Shown here in pieces: positions 45,338-55,391 of a DNA stretch of 64,000 nt. The stretch covers positions 434,001-498,000 of the forward strand of contig NZ_FNBH01000002.1 in assembly GCF_900102265.1 (NCBI RefSeq), written 5' to 3'. Position 1 is the first letter of the stretch; every line of letters starts with the position of its first letter. The position numbers and the translations under genes are program-made. A model generated the notes under the pieces. It was not told where the DNA came from. It searched no databases and was given only the letters and a program-made list of their open reading frames with translations. This DNA comes from Epilithonimonas hungarica (lineage in GTDB: Bacteria > Bacteroidota > Bacteroidia > Flavobacteriales > Weeksellaceae).

Positions 45338-45430
45338 TAGCCCCGATTGCAGTGGAAATCCTTTTGCTTTTTTTTCACCTATGAAAAAGCAAAAGATCGC
45401 AACGGAAAGCGGGAAATAGCTCCTAAAAAT
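45338..45430. repeat. Dispersed palindromic element, copy C
   Basis: It runs from TAGCCCCGATTGCAGTGGAA to AGCTCCTAAAAATT, with an internal perfect 12-bp stem (CTTTTGCTTTTT / AAAAAGCAAAAG, 45361-45395). Its right end is one base from the hemB stop. See copies at 28581 and 35556. Confidence 0.7.
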
Positions 45431-45431
45431 T

Positions 45432-46418
45432 TCATCTATTCAAAAGTTTGGCAACTTCTGGTGCAGCGTAAGTGAAAATCATATCTGCGCCTGCACGTTT
45501 GATACAAGTCAAGCTTTCCAAAAGAACTTTATCATTGTCCAGCCATCCGTTTTGCGCAGCGGCTTTCAACATGGCGTATTCGCCACTCACCTGATAAACT
45601 GCAATGGGCTGCGTGATGAGTTCACGGATTTTGGAAACGATGTCCAAATAAGGCATGCCCGGTTTTATCATAATGATATCTGCACCTTCTTCCACATCTC
45701 TCAATGCTTCGTCAATCGCCTCTCGGGAATTGTGAAAATCCATCTGATAGGTCTTCTTGTCTGCCGGAATCTCCTGCACATCAACTGGTGCACTGTCCAA
45801 AGCACTTCTGAAAGGTCCGTAAAAAGCACTTGCATATTTGGCGGCGTAAGATAAAATCCCGACATCTGTAAATCCATTTTCTTCCAATCCTTCTCTCATA
45901 GCCAAAACACGGCCATCCATCATATCACTTGGTGCCAAAATGTCAGCTCCTGCTTCTGCATGGGAAATTCCCATTTTCACAAGTGCTTCAACTGTAGAAT
46001 CATTATCAATCTTGCCATTTTTAATGATCCCGTCATGGCCATACATCGAGTATGGATCCAATGCAACATCTGGCATTACTACAACTCCGGGAACTGCATC
46101 TTTGATAGCTTTTATAGTATTTTGCATCAATCCATTCGGATTCCAGGCTTCTTTTCCTGTGTTATCTTTCAGGTTATCGGAAACTTTCATATAGAGATTG
46201 ACAGCCTTGATTCCCAAATCGTAGTTTTCTTTGACAGTTTGCACCGTCAGGTCTAAACTTTGACGAAAAACGCCAGGCATTGAAGAAATGGCTTCTTTTT
46301 TGTTATTACCTTCCATAACAAACATTGGTAACACCAGGTCGTTTGTTGTAAGGTTGGTTTCACGAACAAGACCTCTTATAGAATCGTTGGTTCTTAGTCT
46401 TCTGTTTCTTGAAATCAT
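45432..46418 (-). CDS. hemB: Delta-aminolevulinic acid dehydratase
   Basis: A 328-residue porphobilinogen synthase that joins two 5-aminolevulinate molecules in haem synthesis. The Schiff-base Lys lies in GADIIMIKPGMPYLDIV, with QVSGEYAMLKAA following. The segment where zinc enzymes have three cysteines reads MPDVALDPYSMYGHDG, so this is the non-zinc type that uses Mg or other ions. Standard start MISRNRRLRTNDSIRGLV. Confidence 0.96.
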   Translation of the reverse strand: MISRNRRLRTNDSIRGLVRETNLTTNDLVLPMFVMEGNNKKEAISSMPGVFRQSLDLTVQTVKENYDLGIKAVNLYMKVSDNLKDNTGKEAWNPNGLMQNTIKAIKDAVPGVVVMPDVALDPYSMYGHDGIIKNGKIDNDSTVEALVKMGISHAEAGADILAPSDMMDGRVLAMREGLEENGFTDVGILSYAAKYASAFYGPFRSALDSAPVDVQEIPADKKTYQMDFHNSREAIDEALRDVEEGADIIMIKPGMPYLDIVSKIRELITQPIAVYQVSGEYAMLKAAAQNGWLDNDKVLLESLTCIKRAGADMIFTYAAPEVAKLLNR

Positions 46419-46467
46419 TTTGATAAAATTATTTGTGCAAATTTAATTATACTTTTACGGATAGACT

Positions 46468-46499
46468 ATTGCATATTAATTTTATTTAAAATATATTTG
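46468..46499 (+). promoter_or_regulatory. Promoter of the small T9SS gene
   Basis: A -33 ATTG (46468-46471) and a -7 TATATTTG (46492-46499) spaced by 20 bp, 30 bp before the ATG. Confidence 0.55.
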
Positions 46500-46529
46500 T
46501 TGTAATTGTTTAAGTACACGCTAAAGCGA

Positions 46530-46877
46530 ATGAAAAAATTTCTATTCTTTATAATATTTACGGTAGTTTCAGTTGGATTTTCGGGAGAAATGAAGGCACA
46601 GTCTACTCGTGCAATTGCAGGACAAAAGACCGATGATGGTGTTTTGGTTGCGTTCCCTAACCCTACTAAGGATGTTTTGATCTTGAAATCAAAGGATAAT
46701 TCTGCAAAAATTAAAACTGTAGCATTCTTCTCAATTTTGGGAGTTCAGGTTGCAGAATATACGATCAATAATAACAATGCAGAACTAAGACTTGACAAAC
46801 TGCGTCCTGGAAAATATCTGATGAAATATACATTGGATGATAATACCCAAAAGATTGCTCAAATCATCAAACAGTAA
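46530..46877 (+). CDS. Minimal T9SS type A sorting-domain protein
   Basis: About 115 residues: a signal peptide (MKKFLFFIIFTVVSVGFSGEMKAQ), about 15 linker residues, then a sorting domain of about 75 residues (LVAFPNPTKDVLILKSKDNSAKIKTVAFFSILGVQVAEY, LRPGKYLMKYTLDDNTQKIAQIIKQ). There is no room for a separate cargo domain. Such a protein could be exported and displayed as a bare C-terminal domain, or could bind the T9SS. The open frame begins at 46506 but the ATG at 46530 is the signal-peptide start. Confidence 0.82.
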   Translation: MKKFLFFIIFTVVSVGFSGEMKAQSTRAIAGQKTDDGVLVAFPNPTKDVLILKSKDNSAKIKTVAFFSILGVQVAEYTINNNNAELRLDKLRPGKYLMKYTLDDNTQKIAQIIKQ

Positions 46878-46895
46878 AAATTCAATTTAATATAT

Positions 46896-46920
46896 AATGC
46901 CGGTTCATCCGGCATTTTTT
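46896..46920 (+). terminator. Terminator of the small T9SS gene
   Basis: A stem AATGCCGG / CCGGCATT with a 5-nt loop and TTTTT tail. Confidence 0.8.
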
Positions 46921-46970
46921 ATTTGTAATCCTTATTTCTGTAAATTTGTCATAGCCAAGAAAATTAAATT

Positions 46971-48638
46971 ATGAGAAAACTGGTCACTTTACTTTTTGTG
47001 ATTCTCTTTCAGATCTTTAACTCACAATTCAGAAACTCTCTTTATGATGATAATCAATTAAATATGTCTTTGCGAGGAGGACTGGATTTTCCTTCTTATG
47101 ATAATCAGACGAAATACATCGATTACAAATACAATCTGAGTCTGGGGACATCTGTTGACTTTTATTTCAATTGGATAGGTCTGGGAATTGATTTCGATTA
47201 CTTGAAGAATACTTCGAAAAATACTTATCCGACAGAGAATCTACATGAAACGACTCCCCTTACCAATGTTAATTTAACTCAAAATAATATTCAGCGGTAT
47301 TTCTTTGGAATTGGACCAAATTTCCGATATATCATTAATGATGATCTGAGTTTAGCTTTCAAATTGAAAGGAGGAATTTCCAATATCAAGGGTGGAGAAA
47401 CATCATTGACATCAACCCCTTACAATCTCAACTATCACAATGGTTATAATGAGAAAAATGTTCTGACCGGAAAAGGGCAAGTTGAGTTGAATTGGTTTTT
47501 TTCAGAATATGTTGGGCTGAATGTTGGCGGCTATTATATCCAGCATTTCAAAGCGAAAGACAAAATCAGTAATAATTCCGTTTCCGGGTATATTCCTTTT
47601 ACAGAATCTGGAAATCAATACAACATCAATCCAAATAATTCGGATATTAGAAATAATAGTCTTGACCATGAGATCCATTCGGCTGGTGTTTTTGCCGGAT
47701 TGACGTTTAGAATTCCGACAAAAGAAGCAAGCCCAAATTATGGATTGTCTGTTGTGGCGAGAGATAAGGAAACAGGATTGATCCTGCCTGATACTTTTAT
47801 AGAACTTTTTAAAAATGGGAAAAGAACACACTTTGCCAAAACCAATTCTCAAGGTGTGGCTTTTTTCAAGAACATCAAACCCGACAATTATGATATCAAA
47901 GGAAATCTTTATAACATAGAGCTGACCTCAGCAAAAACTAATAAAACAGAGTTTGTGAAAAACTCAATGCTTAAAAAAGAAATCTCTACAGATTCAGAAA
48001 CTTTCTTTGTAAAAGGTCAAGTGAACATCTGTAATTCTAAAAATCCTTTGAGAGATGTAACTGTTCTGGTCAAAAATAATGAAACAGAGATCTATCACGA
48101 AATAAAAACAGATATCAACGGAAAATTTTATTTCAAAGCAGATAAGAATACGACCTACAACATCTATGGAAAAAAGGGTAACTACTTCTCACAAACAGAA
48201 ACTGTGACCTCTAAAAATGTTGACAGAACCAATACTTTTTTCCTTAACCTACAAGTTTGTATGGAAGAAACTACTTGTGGAAAGCCAATCAATTTGAAAA
48301 ACATCCATTACGATCTGGACAAATATTTTATCCGGGAAGATGCAAAAGCAGAGCTTAACAAAATGGTCCAGTTCATGAAAGATAATCCAAGTGTGAAAGT
48401 TGAATTGGCATCTCATACAGATTCCCGAGCGTCTGATGATTACAACATAACGCTTTCTCAAAATCGTGCAAATGCTGCGGTAGATTATCTGGTATCGAAA
48501 GGTATCAACAAATCTAGACTGAAACCAATTGGTTATGGAGAAACGCAACTTCTAAACAAATGCAGTAACAGTGTAGATTGTACCGAACAACAGCATCAGA
48601 TCAACAGAAGAACAGAGATGAAAGTTATTTGCCCTTGA
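46971..48638 (+). CDS. OmpA-family outer-membrane protein
   Basis: A 555-residue protein: signal peptide (ending near FNSQF), an N-terminal beta-barrel of about 230 residues (LSLGTSVDFYFNWIGLGIDFDYL; LAFKLKGGISNIKGGE), two carboxypeptidase-like beta domains (LSVVARDKETGLILPDTFIELF, VKGQVNICNSKNPLRDVTVLV), and a C-terminal OmpA peptidoglycan-binding domain (IHYDLDKYFIREDAKAELNKM, ELASHTDSRASDDYNITLSQNRANAA). It links the outer membrane to the cell wall. Its end overlaps the convergent VanZ gene by 14 bp. Confidence 0.92.
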   Translation: MRKLVTLLFVILFQIFNSQFRNSLYDDNQLNMSLRGGLDFPSYDNQTKYIDYKYNLSLGTSVDFYFNWIGLGIDFDYLKNTSKNTYPTENLHETTPLTNVNLTQNNIQRYFFGIGPNFRYIINDDLSLAFKLKGGISNIKGGETSLTSTPYNLNYHNGYNEKNVLTGKGQVELNWFFSEYVGLNVGGYYIQHFKAKDKISNNSVSGYIPFTESGNQYNINPNNSDIRNNSLDHEIHSAGVFAGLTFRIPTKEASPNYGLSVVARDKETGLILPDTFIELFKNGKRTHFAKTNSQGVAFFKNIKPDNYDIKGNLYNIELTSAKTNKTEFVKNSMLKKEISTDSETFFVKGQVNICNSKNPLRDVTVLVKNNETEIYHEIKTDINGKFYFKADKNTTYNIYGKKGNYFSQTETVTSKNVDRTNTFFLNLQVCMEETTCGKPINLKNIHYDLDKYFIREDAKAELNKMVQFMKDNPSVKVELASHTDSRASDDYNITLSQNRANAAVDYLVSKGINKSRLKPIGYGETQLLNKCSNSVDCTEQQHQINRRTEMKVICP

Positions 48639-49059
48639 TAAAAAAACATTTTTTGTAAATCAAAAATCCAATAACAACACCTAAAGTATTAAGAATAACA
48701 TCATCGACGTCCGCAAAACCTCTCTTAAAATAAAACTGTGAAAACTCGATGATATTAATCACAACAATGAATGCCAACAAGAGCCATCCCAATCTATTGA
48801 GTTTGGGATAGAGAATCCCTAGAAAGCCATAAGGAATAAACATAACGATATTCCCAATCATATTAAATGTGAATTCGAAAGGGCGATAGGGCAATACAGT
48901 AGTTAAATATCTGATAATTGTTTTAAACGGAACATATTCAATTGTTAAAAAATCTGCCAGATCATCACGGAATGTTGCAAAAAACAGCAAATACAACATA
49001 AAAACGGTATAGACATTGATAAGTGCAGGATAAACCCGGTAAAGCAGTTTCTTCATCAA
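48625..49059 (-). CDS. VanZ family membrane protein
   Basis: A 144-residue protein with four membrane helices and the VanZ pattern (ALINVYTVFMLYLLFFAT, FNMIGNIVMFIPYGFLGIL, VVINIIEFSQFYFKRGFADVDDVILNTLGVVIGFLIY). VanZ-type proteins are linked to teicoplanin resistance in one context, but most are of unknown function. Its 3' end overlaps the OmpA gene by 14 bp. Confidence 0.88.
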   Translation of the reverse strand: MMKKLLYRVYPALINVYTVFMLYLLFFATFRDDLADFLTIEYVPFKTIIRYLTTVLPYRPFEFTFNMIGNIVMFIPYGFLGILYPKLNRLGWLLLAFIVVINIIEFSQFYFKRGFADVDDVILNTLGVVIGFLIYKKCFFIKGK

Positions 49060-49109
49060 ATAGAAAGAATAGATAATTAATAAAAATTTAAGTAAAAATA
49101 TTTAAAATA

Positions 49110-50174
49110 ATGCACACACACAAAGTAAAAGCCTACGGAACAGATGCTCCAGAGAATGATTTGGAACTAATCACCATAGAAAGAAGAGAAATCCAACCGA
49201 AAGACATAGAAATTGACATCTATTATTGCGGCGTTTGCCACTCGGATCTTCATACGGCAAGAAACGATTGGGGCGGATCTGTTTATCCTGTAGTTCCCGG
49301 TCACGAGATTGTGGGGAAAGTATTGCAAGTCGGGACAGATGTTACCAAATTCAAAATCGGAGATCTGGTTGCCGTGGGTTGTATGGTGGACTCATGCAGA
49401 ACTTGCCATAGCTGCGAACAAGACTTGGAGCAATTCTGTGAAAAGGGATTCACAGGAACTTACAACGGAAAAGACAAATACTTCGAAGATACCAGGACGT
49501 TTGGAGGTTACTCGGAGTCTGTGGTTGTAGATGAGCATTTTGTTTTGAGCCTTCCGGAAAACCTGGATATGGCTGCTGCTGCACCACTTCTTTGCGCCGG
49601 AATCACGACTTGGTCACCTCTTAAACATTGGAATGTAACAGAAAACTCTAAAGTCGCAGTTGTCGGTTTGGGCGGTTTAGGCCATATGGCTATTAAGCTG
49701 GCAAAAGGTCTGGGCGCAGAGGTGACTTTATTCTCTAGAACACCTGGGAAAACTGAGGATGCCAAGGCTTTGGGAACAGACCACGTCATTATTTCCACCG
49801 ACGAAGACCAAATGAAATCGGTTTCCAATAAGTTCGATCTGATCATCGATACAGTCCCTTACGAGCACGACATCAATCCTTATATGAATACATTGACCGT
49901 GAATGGGACATTGGTTCTTGTTGGGTTCATCGGAGAATTCGGGAACGATGCTGTAAGTACGAGACCGATGATCTACAAGAGACGGTCTGTTGCCGGTTCA
50001 TTGATCGGCGGTATCAAAGAAACTCAGGAGATGCTGGATTTCTGTGGAGAAAAGAACATTGTTTCTGACATCGAAATCATCAATATCCAGGACATCAACA
50101 ATGCTTATGAAAGAATGCTAAAAAGTGATGTCAAATACAGATTCGTCATCGATATGAAAAGTCTGAAGAATTAA
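49110..50174 (+). CDS. Zinc-dependent NAD(P) alcohol dehydrogenase
   Basis: A 354-residue medium-chain dehydrogenase of the cinnamyl-alcohol/YahK type. Catalytic zinc ligands lie in YYCGVCHSDLH and VVPGHEIVG, structural zinc cysteines in CRTCHSCEQDLEQFC, and the cofactor loop is VAVVGLGGLGHMAIKLAKGLG. It reduces aldehydes or oxidises alcohols. It is divergent from VanZ across 50 bp and ends with a 16-bp terminator stem. Confidence 0.95.
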   Translation: MHTHKVKAYGTDAPENDLELITIERREIQPKDIEIDIYYCGVCHSDLHTARNDWGGSVYPVVPGHEIVGKVLQVGTDVTKFKIGDLVAVGCMVDSCRTCHSCEQDLEQFCEKGFTGTYNGKDKYFEDTRTFGGYSESVVVDEHFVLSLPENLDMAAAAPLLCAGITTWSPLKHWNVTENSKVAVVGLGGLGHMAIKLAKGLGAEVTLFSRTPGKTEDAKALGTDHVIISTDEDQMKSVSNKFDLIIDTVPYEHDINPYMNTLTVNGTLVLVGFIGEFGNDAVSTRPMIYKRRSVAGSLIGGIKETQEMLDFCGEKNIVSDIEIINIQDINNAYERMLKSDVKYRFVIDMKSLKN

Positions 50175-50193
50175 TTTTAATTATTTGATCATA

Positions 50194-50233
50194 AAAAAGA
50201 GAGGATATCTGTTGATATTCTCTCTTTTTGTTT
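50194..50233 (+). terminator. Terminator of the alcohol dehydrogenase gene
   Basis: A 16-bp stem (AAAAAGAGAGGATATC, one G-U pair) with a 4-nt loop and a T-rich tail. Confidence 0.8.
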
Positions 50234-50284
50234 TAAGGATTTCTAGAGTCAAATTAAGGCATAACTAAAGCCTATCCTAAAAAA

Positions 50285-50372
50285 GCTCCGTATGTTTTAC
50301 TAAAAACGCACGTGTGTTTTAGTAAAAAGATACGTACGTTTTCATGAAAAGGTACGTACGTTTTTGAGCACC
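50285..50372. repeat. Tandem repeat, four 22-bp units
   Basis: Four units of exactly 22 bp start at 50285, 50307, 50329 and 50351. The shared pattern is about N2-TACGTACGTTTTNNTNAAAA; units 3 and 4 carry the self-complementary TACGTACGT and unit 2 CACGTGTG. There are no spacers and no coding frame. Confidence 0.8.
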
Positions 50373-50600
50373 TCTGCAAACGCCCTGTTTATCGAACCTG
50401 CAAGAGGTCATTTTTTAGCTTAAAAGAAGTAAAATTATATCAAAATCTCGCAAAAAAAGAGGACACAAAATAGCACCTCTTCCTCAGTTTTAATAAATTT
50501 AATCTATCGTTATTAGTTTTCTTCTAATTACCAAAAAACGGATATATCATTGTTTTGTTAATGAAAGAATACAGGATTAAGAAAACATTAATCCTAAAAT

Positions 50601-50631
50601 AAAAAATCCCGACTCGGTGAAGAATCGGGAT
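50601..50631 (-). terminator. Terminator of the rpoBC-DUF3467 transcript
   Basis: On the minus strand a stem ATCCCGA / TCGGGAT with a 12-nt loop is followed by a run of T residues, 22 bp after the DUF3467 gene stop. Confidence 0.75.
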
Positions 50632-50652
50632 CGGTATGTTAAGAGAAATATC

Positions 50653-50958
50653 TTAAGCCTGAACGTTGTTACCTCCTAATACGAAAGGTTCAACTTCTTT
50701 GATCTCACCAAACTGCTGCTCATAGTTGGCAACATTTTGCTGAAGTGCAGCTAGAACTCTTTTTGCGTGAAGAGGAGCTACAATAACTCTAGATCTTACT
50801 TTCGCTTGTTGTACACCCGGCATCAATTGGATGAAATCCAATACGAATTCTGAAGGTGAATGATTTACTAAAGCTAAGTTCACATAAACTCCTGCTGCTA
50901 CAACTTCATTAAGTTCGATGTTAATGTTGTTTGGATCTTGGTTTTGATTATTGTCCAT
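50653..50958 (-). CDS. DUF3467 family protein
   Basis: A 101-residue protein with the family pattern INIELNEVVAAGVYVNLALVNHSPSEFVLDFIQLMPGVQQAKVRSRVIVAPLHAKRVLAAL. The position directly behind rpoC is typical of Bacteroidota, which suggests a link to transcription, but the function is not known. It is separated from rpoC by 86 bp that contain a 17-bp inverted repeat. Confidence 0.93.
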   Translation of the reverse strand: MDNNQNQDPNNINIELNEVVAAGVYVNLALVNHSPSEFVLDFIQLMPGVQQAKVRSRVIVAPLHAKRVLAALQQNVANYEQQFGEIKEVEPFVLGGNNVQA

Positions 50959-50983
50959 TTTCTTTGTTTAATTATTTTGTTAA

Positions 50984-51037
50984 AATTATAGATTACGAAT
51001 ATAAATCATTTAAAATTTAAATTCATAATCTATAATT
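50984..51037. repeat. 17-bp inverted repeat between rpoC and the DUF3467 gene
   Basis: Arms AATTATAGATTACGAAT (50984-51000) and ATTCATAATCTATAATT (51021-51037) differ at one position, with a 20-nt loop. It may be an attenuator or mRNA-processing site between the two genes. Confidence 0.55.
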
Positions 51038-51044
51038 ACTTTTT

Positions 51045-54000
51045 TTAGTTAATATCTTCGAATTCCTTTCTAGAACCCACGATCACGTTTTGATAGTCTT
51101 TAAGACCTGTACCCGCAGGAATTCTGTGTCCTACGATCACATTCTCTTTCAGACCGCTCAAGAAATCGATTTTTCCGGAAACAGCTGCTTCATTAAGAAC
51201 TTTCGTTGTTTCCTGGAACGATGCCGCAGACATGAATGACTTGGTTTGTAATGCTGCTCTTGTAATACCTTGTAATACAGGAGTTGCAGTTGCAGGAAGA
51301 GCTTCTCTAACTTGTACCAAAGCCTGATCTTCTCTCTTAAGTTTCGAATTCTCGTCTCTTAGTTCTCTGGCAGTGATCATCTGTCCTGCTTTGAATACTT
51401 TAGAATCTCCCGGCTCTGTAACAACCTTAAGTCCGAAAACTCTGTTGTTCTCTTCCAAGAAATCGAATTTGTGCTCCAAAGCTCCCTCCAGGAACTGAGT
51501 ATCTCCTCCATCAACAATCGATACTTTTGTCATCATCTGACGAACAATGATCTCGAAGTGCTTATCATCGATCTTCACACCCTGAAGACGGTAAACTTCC
51601 TGAATCTCATTTACCAGATATTCCTGAACCGCAGTTGGACCTTTGATCCTTAAGATATCGTCTGGCGTGATAGAGCCATCAGAAAGTGGCCCTCCAGCAT
51701 AAACGAAGTCATTTTCCTGAACCAAGATCTGATTTGATAATTTTACCAAATACTTCTTGATCTCGCCAGTTTTAGCTTCAACGATCAATTCACGGTTACC
51801 TCTTTTGATCTTACCGTAAGAAACTACTCCATCGATCTCTGTAACTACAGCAGGATTAGAAGGATTTCTAGCTTCGAACAGTTCGGTAACTCTTGGAAGA
51901 CCTCCGGTGATATCCCCTGCTTTTGCAGATTTTCTCGGAATCTTGATAAGGACTTTACCAGCCTTGATCTTTTCACCATCGTTTACCATCAAGTGGGCTC
52001 CTACAGGTAAGTTATATGCTTTTTGCTCTACGCCTTTTGCATCCACAACTTTTAATGTTGGTACCGCTTTTTTATTTCTGGATTCTGAGATAACTTTCTC
52101 TTCGAAACCTGTCTGCTCATCAATTTCCAATACGAAAGAAATACCCTGGATAATATCCTCATACTCTACCTTACCAGAAGTTTCTGCAATGATAACCGCA
52201 TTATAGGCATCCCATTTCGCAATAAGATCTCCTTTTTTAACCTTATCACCTGGTTTTACAAATAACTCGGAACCATAAGGGACGTTGGCAATCATAATTG
52301 GTGTTCTGGCTTCGTTATCTGCAACCAAACGGAATTCGGTAGAACGAGAAACAACGATATCTGCTGATTGTCCTTCTTCACCTTCAGATTTAATAGTTCT
52401 AACTTCGTCCATTTCAACAATACCATCACGTTTTGCAACGATACTTGGATTTTCTGAAATGTTACCAGCGGTACCTCCTTGGTGGAAAGTTCTCAGTGTC
52501 AACTGAGTTCCTGGCTCACCAATTGATTGTGCTGCAATTACACCCACAGCTTCTCCCATATGGATTCCTTTACCTGTGGCAAGATTACGTCCGTAGCATT
52601 TCGCACAGATACCTTTTTTGGATTCACAAGTTAATGGAGAACGAACTTCTACAGCTTCTATTCCTGCTTCTTCAATTTTCTTAGCAACCGCTTCTACAAT
52701 TAGTTCATCAGCATTAGCTAATAACTCATCTGTTTCCGGATGATAGATATTGTGAAGAGAAACTCTACCAAGAATTCTCTCAGCAATTTTTTCTACGATA
52801 TCATCATTTTTCTTAAGCGCAGTAACTTCTGTTCCTCTAAGTGTTCCACAATCTTCTTGAGTAATAATTACATCTTGTGCAACATCTACCAATCTTCTGG
52901 TCAAGTAACCAGCATCGGCAGTTTTAAGAGCGGTATCCGCAAGACCTTTACGAGCACCGTGGGTAGAGATAAAGTATTCTAAGATGGAAAGACCTTCTTT
53001 AAAGTTTGCAAGAATCGGGTTTTCGATGATTTCCGCTCCTACAGAACCTGCTTTTTGCGGTTTTGCCATCAAACCTCTCATTCCTGATAACTGACGGATC
53101 TGTTCCTTAGAACCCCTCGCTCCAGAATCAAGCATCATATATACAGAGTTGAAACCACCTTGATCGGTCTTCATTCTGCTCATGATCATTTCAGTCAATC
53201 CGGCGTTGGTGTTTGTCCAAACGTCAATTACCTGATTATAACGTTCTGTATCTGTAATAAGACCCATGTTGTAGTTAGCCTTGATCTCATCTACCGTTTC
53301 GATAGATTGTGCGATCATTGCTTTTTTCTCAGCCGGGATCACGATATCTCCAAGACTAAATGAAAGACCTCCTTTGAAAGCGTTAGCATATCCGAGATTC
53401 TTCATATCATCCAAGAACTTAACAGTCGTAGGGAAATCTGTATCCTCCAAGATCTGACCAATTACATTTCTAAGAGATTTCTTAGTCAATAACTCATCAA
53501 TGTACCCTGATTCTTTTGGCACGATCTGATTGAACAAAATTCTACCAACCGTTGTATTCAACAATTTAGTTACGATTCCTCCATTTTCTTTTACAGGAAG
53601 ACGACATCTTACTTTTGCATTAAGGGAAACCTGTCCTTCCGCGTAAGCGATCTCTACTTCTTCCGGAGAATAGAATGCAAGACCTTCGCCTTTGATTTTT
53701 TTCTCTTCAGTAGAATGAGCTTCTTTGGTCATAAAGTATAGACCCAAAACCATGTCCTGAGAAGGTACGGTAATAGGAGAGCCATTCGCCGGGTTCAGGA
53801 TATTCTGAGAACCTAACATCAATAGCTGAGCTTCCAAAATAGCTTCTGGACCTAATGGCAAGTGTACCGCCATCTGATCCCCATCGAAATCGGCGTTGAA
53901 AGCCGTTGTTACCAATGGGTGAAGCTGGATCGCCTTGCCTTCGATCATCTTAGGCTGGAACGCCTGGATACCCAATCTGTGAAGCGTAGGTGCTCTGTTC

Positions 54001-55310
54001 AAAAGAACAGGATGACCTTTCATAACACCTTCCAGGATATCATAAACTACAGGTTCTTTTCTATCGATGATTCTTTTAGCTGATTTTACAGTTTTTACAA
54101 TTCCTCTTTCAATTAGTTTTCTAATGATAAACGGTTTGTAAAGCTCTGCAGCCATATCTTTTGGAAGACCACACTCGTGCAATTGTAAGCTAGGACCTAC
54201 AACAATAACCGAACGAGCCGAGTAATCTACCCTTTTTCCTAATAAGTTCTGACGGAAACGACCTTGCTTACCTTTCAATGAATCAGAAAGGGATTTCAAT
54301 GGTCTATTTGATTCCGACTTAACAGCAGAAGATTTTCTTGTATTATCGAATAATGAATCTACTGATTCCTGAAGCATACGCTTCTCGTTTCTCAAGATCA
54401 CTTCAGGAGCTTTGATCTCCAATAGTCTCTTAAGACGGTTGTTTCTGATAATTACCCTTCTGTAAAGGTCATTCAGATCGGAAGTTGCAAAACGTCCTCC
54501 ATCCAACGGTACCAATGGTCTTAGTTCTGGTGGTATGATAGGAAGAACACGCATAATCATCCATTCCGGTTTGTTGATCATTCTTGTATTAGCTGCTCTA
54601 AGTGCCTCTACAACGTTAAGCCTCTTAAGCGCTTCTGTTCTTCTTTGTTTAGAAGACTCATTGTGAGCTTTGTGTCTAAGATCGAATGACAGAGAATCAA
54701 GGTCGATTCTCTTCAACAATTCTTCAACAGCTTCTGCTCCCATTTTCGCTACGAATTTGTTCGGATCAGAGTCATCTAGATATTGGTTCTCAATAGGAAG
54801 TGTTTCCAGAACATCCAGATATTCTTCTTCTGTAAGGAATTCTTTGTCATCGAAATCTGAACCATCTGCTTTCTTAGCGATACCTTGCTGGATCACAACA
54901 TATCTCTCGTAATAGATGATCATATCCAATTTCTTGGAAGGAATACCTAATAGATAACCAATTTTGTTTGGTAAAGAACGGAAATACCAGATATGCGCCA
55001 CAGGAACAACCAAACCAATATGTCCGATTCTCTCTCTACGCACTTTTTTCTCGGTAACTTCTACTCCACAACGATCACAAACAATTCCTTTGTAACGGAT
55101 TCTTTTGTATTTTCCACAAGCACACTCGTAGTCTTTTACAGGTCCGAAGATCTTCTCGCAGAACAATCCGTCTCTTTCCGGTTTGTGTGTACGATAGTTG
55201 ATCGTTTCTGGTTTTAGAACTTCCCCTCTCGATTCCTGAAGAATAGATTCCGGTGAAGCTAAACCAATAGTGATTTTATTAAATCGACTAGTTTTATTTT
55301 TATTTGACAT
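51045..55310 (-). CDS. rpoC: RNA polymerase subunit beta'
   Basis: A 1421-residue beta' subunit. The N-terminal zinc site ([20 protein letters not shown]), the Mg-binding active-site motif [18 protein letters not shown], the second zinc region ([21 protein letters not shown]) and the trigger-loop region ([25 protein letters not shown]) are all present. Length and order fit a complete Bacteroidota subunit. It follows rpoB with an 81-bp gap. Confidence 0.99.
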   Translation of the reverse strand: MSNKNKTSRFNKITIGLASPESILQESRGEVLKPETINYRTHKPERDGLFCEKIFGPVKDYECACGKYKRIRYKGIVCDRCGVEVTEKKVRRERIGHIGLVVPVAHIWYFRSLPNKIGYLLGIPSKKLDMIIYYERYVVIQQGIAKKADGSDFDDKEFLTEEEYLDVLETLPIENQYLDDSDPNKFVAKMGAEAVEELLKRIDLDSLSFDLRHKAHNESSKQRRTEALKRLNVVEALRAANTRMINKPEWMIMRVLPIIPPELRPLVPLDGGRFATSDLNDLYRRVIIRNNRLKRLLEIKAPEVILRNEKRMLQESVDSLFDNTRKSSAVKSESNRPLKSLSDSLKGKQGRFRQNLLGKRVDYSARSVIVVGPSLQLHECGLPKDMAAELYKPFIIRKLIERGIVKTVKSAKRIIDRKEPVVYDILEGVMKGHPVLLNRAPTLHRLGIQAFQPKMIEGKAIQLHPLVTTAFNADFDGDQMAVHLPLGPEAILEAQLLMLGSQNILNPANGSPITVPSQDMVLGLYFMTKEAHSTEEKKIKGEGLAFYSPEEVEIAYAEGQVSLNAKVRCRLPVKENGGIVTKLLNTTVGRILFNQIVPKESGYIDELLTKKSLRNVIGQILEDTDFPTTVKFLDDMKNLGYANAFKGGLSFSLGDIVIPAEKKAMIAQSIETVDEIKANYNMGLITDTERYNQVIDVWTNTNAGLTEMIMSRMKTDQGGFNSVYMMLDSGARGSKEQIRQLSGMRGLMAKPQKAGSVGAEIIENPILANFKEGLSILEYFISTHGARKGLADTALKTADAGYLTRRLVDVAQDVIITQEDCGTLRGTEVTALKKNDDIVEKIAERILGRVSLHNIYHPETDELLANADELIVEAVAKKIEEAGIEAVEVRSPLTCESKKGICAKCYGRNLATGKGIHMGEAVGVIAAQSIGEPGTQLTLRTFHQGGTAGNISENPSIVAKRDGIVEMDEVRTIKSEGEEGQSADIVVSRSTEFRLVADNEARTPIMIANVPYGSELFVKPGDKVKKGDLIAKWDAYNAVIIAETSGKVEYEDIIQGISFVLEIDEQTGFEEKVISESRNKKAVPTLKVVDAKGVEQKAYNLPVGAHLMVNDGEKIKAGKVLIKIPRKSAKAGDITGGLPRVTELFEARNPSNPAVVTEIDGVVSYGKIKRGNRELIVEAKTGEIKKYLVKLSNQILVQENDFVYAGGPLSDGSITPDDILRIKGPTAVQEYLVNEIQEVYRLQGVKIDDKHFEIIVRQMMTKVSIVDGGDTQFLEGALEHKFDFLEENNRVFGLKVVTEPGDSKVFKAGQMITARELRDENSKLKREDQALVQVREALPATATPVLQGITRAALQTKSFMSAASFQETTKVLNEAAVSGKIDFLSGLKENVIVGHRIPAGTGLKDYQNVIVGSRKEFEDIN

Positions 55311-55391
55311 TTGTTAGAATTTAAATTTTAGAGTTTAGATTTTAGATTAATGCTTTGAATTGTGAGATTCAAAATAATTTAAAATTTAAAA

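Larger units (their letters stand above)
50175..50652. other. Intergenic region with a tandem repeat and two terminators
   Basis: This 478-bp gap between the alcohol dehydrogenase and DUF3467 genes has no coding sequence. It holds the 50194-50233 terminator, a four-unit 22-bp tandem repeat (50285-50372), about 200 bp of plain AT-rich sequence, and the terminator of the rpoBC transcript (50601-50631). Confidence 0.7.

Noticed and set aside
50285-50372. CRISPR array
   Set aside because: The 22-bp units are directly adjacent with no spacers, there are only four, and no cas gene is nearby.
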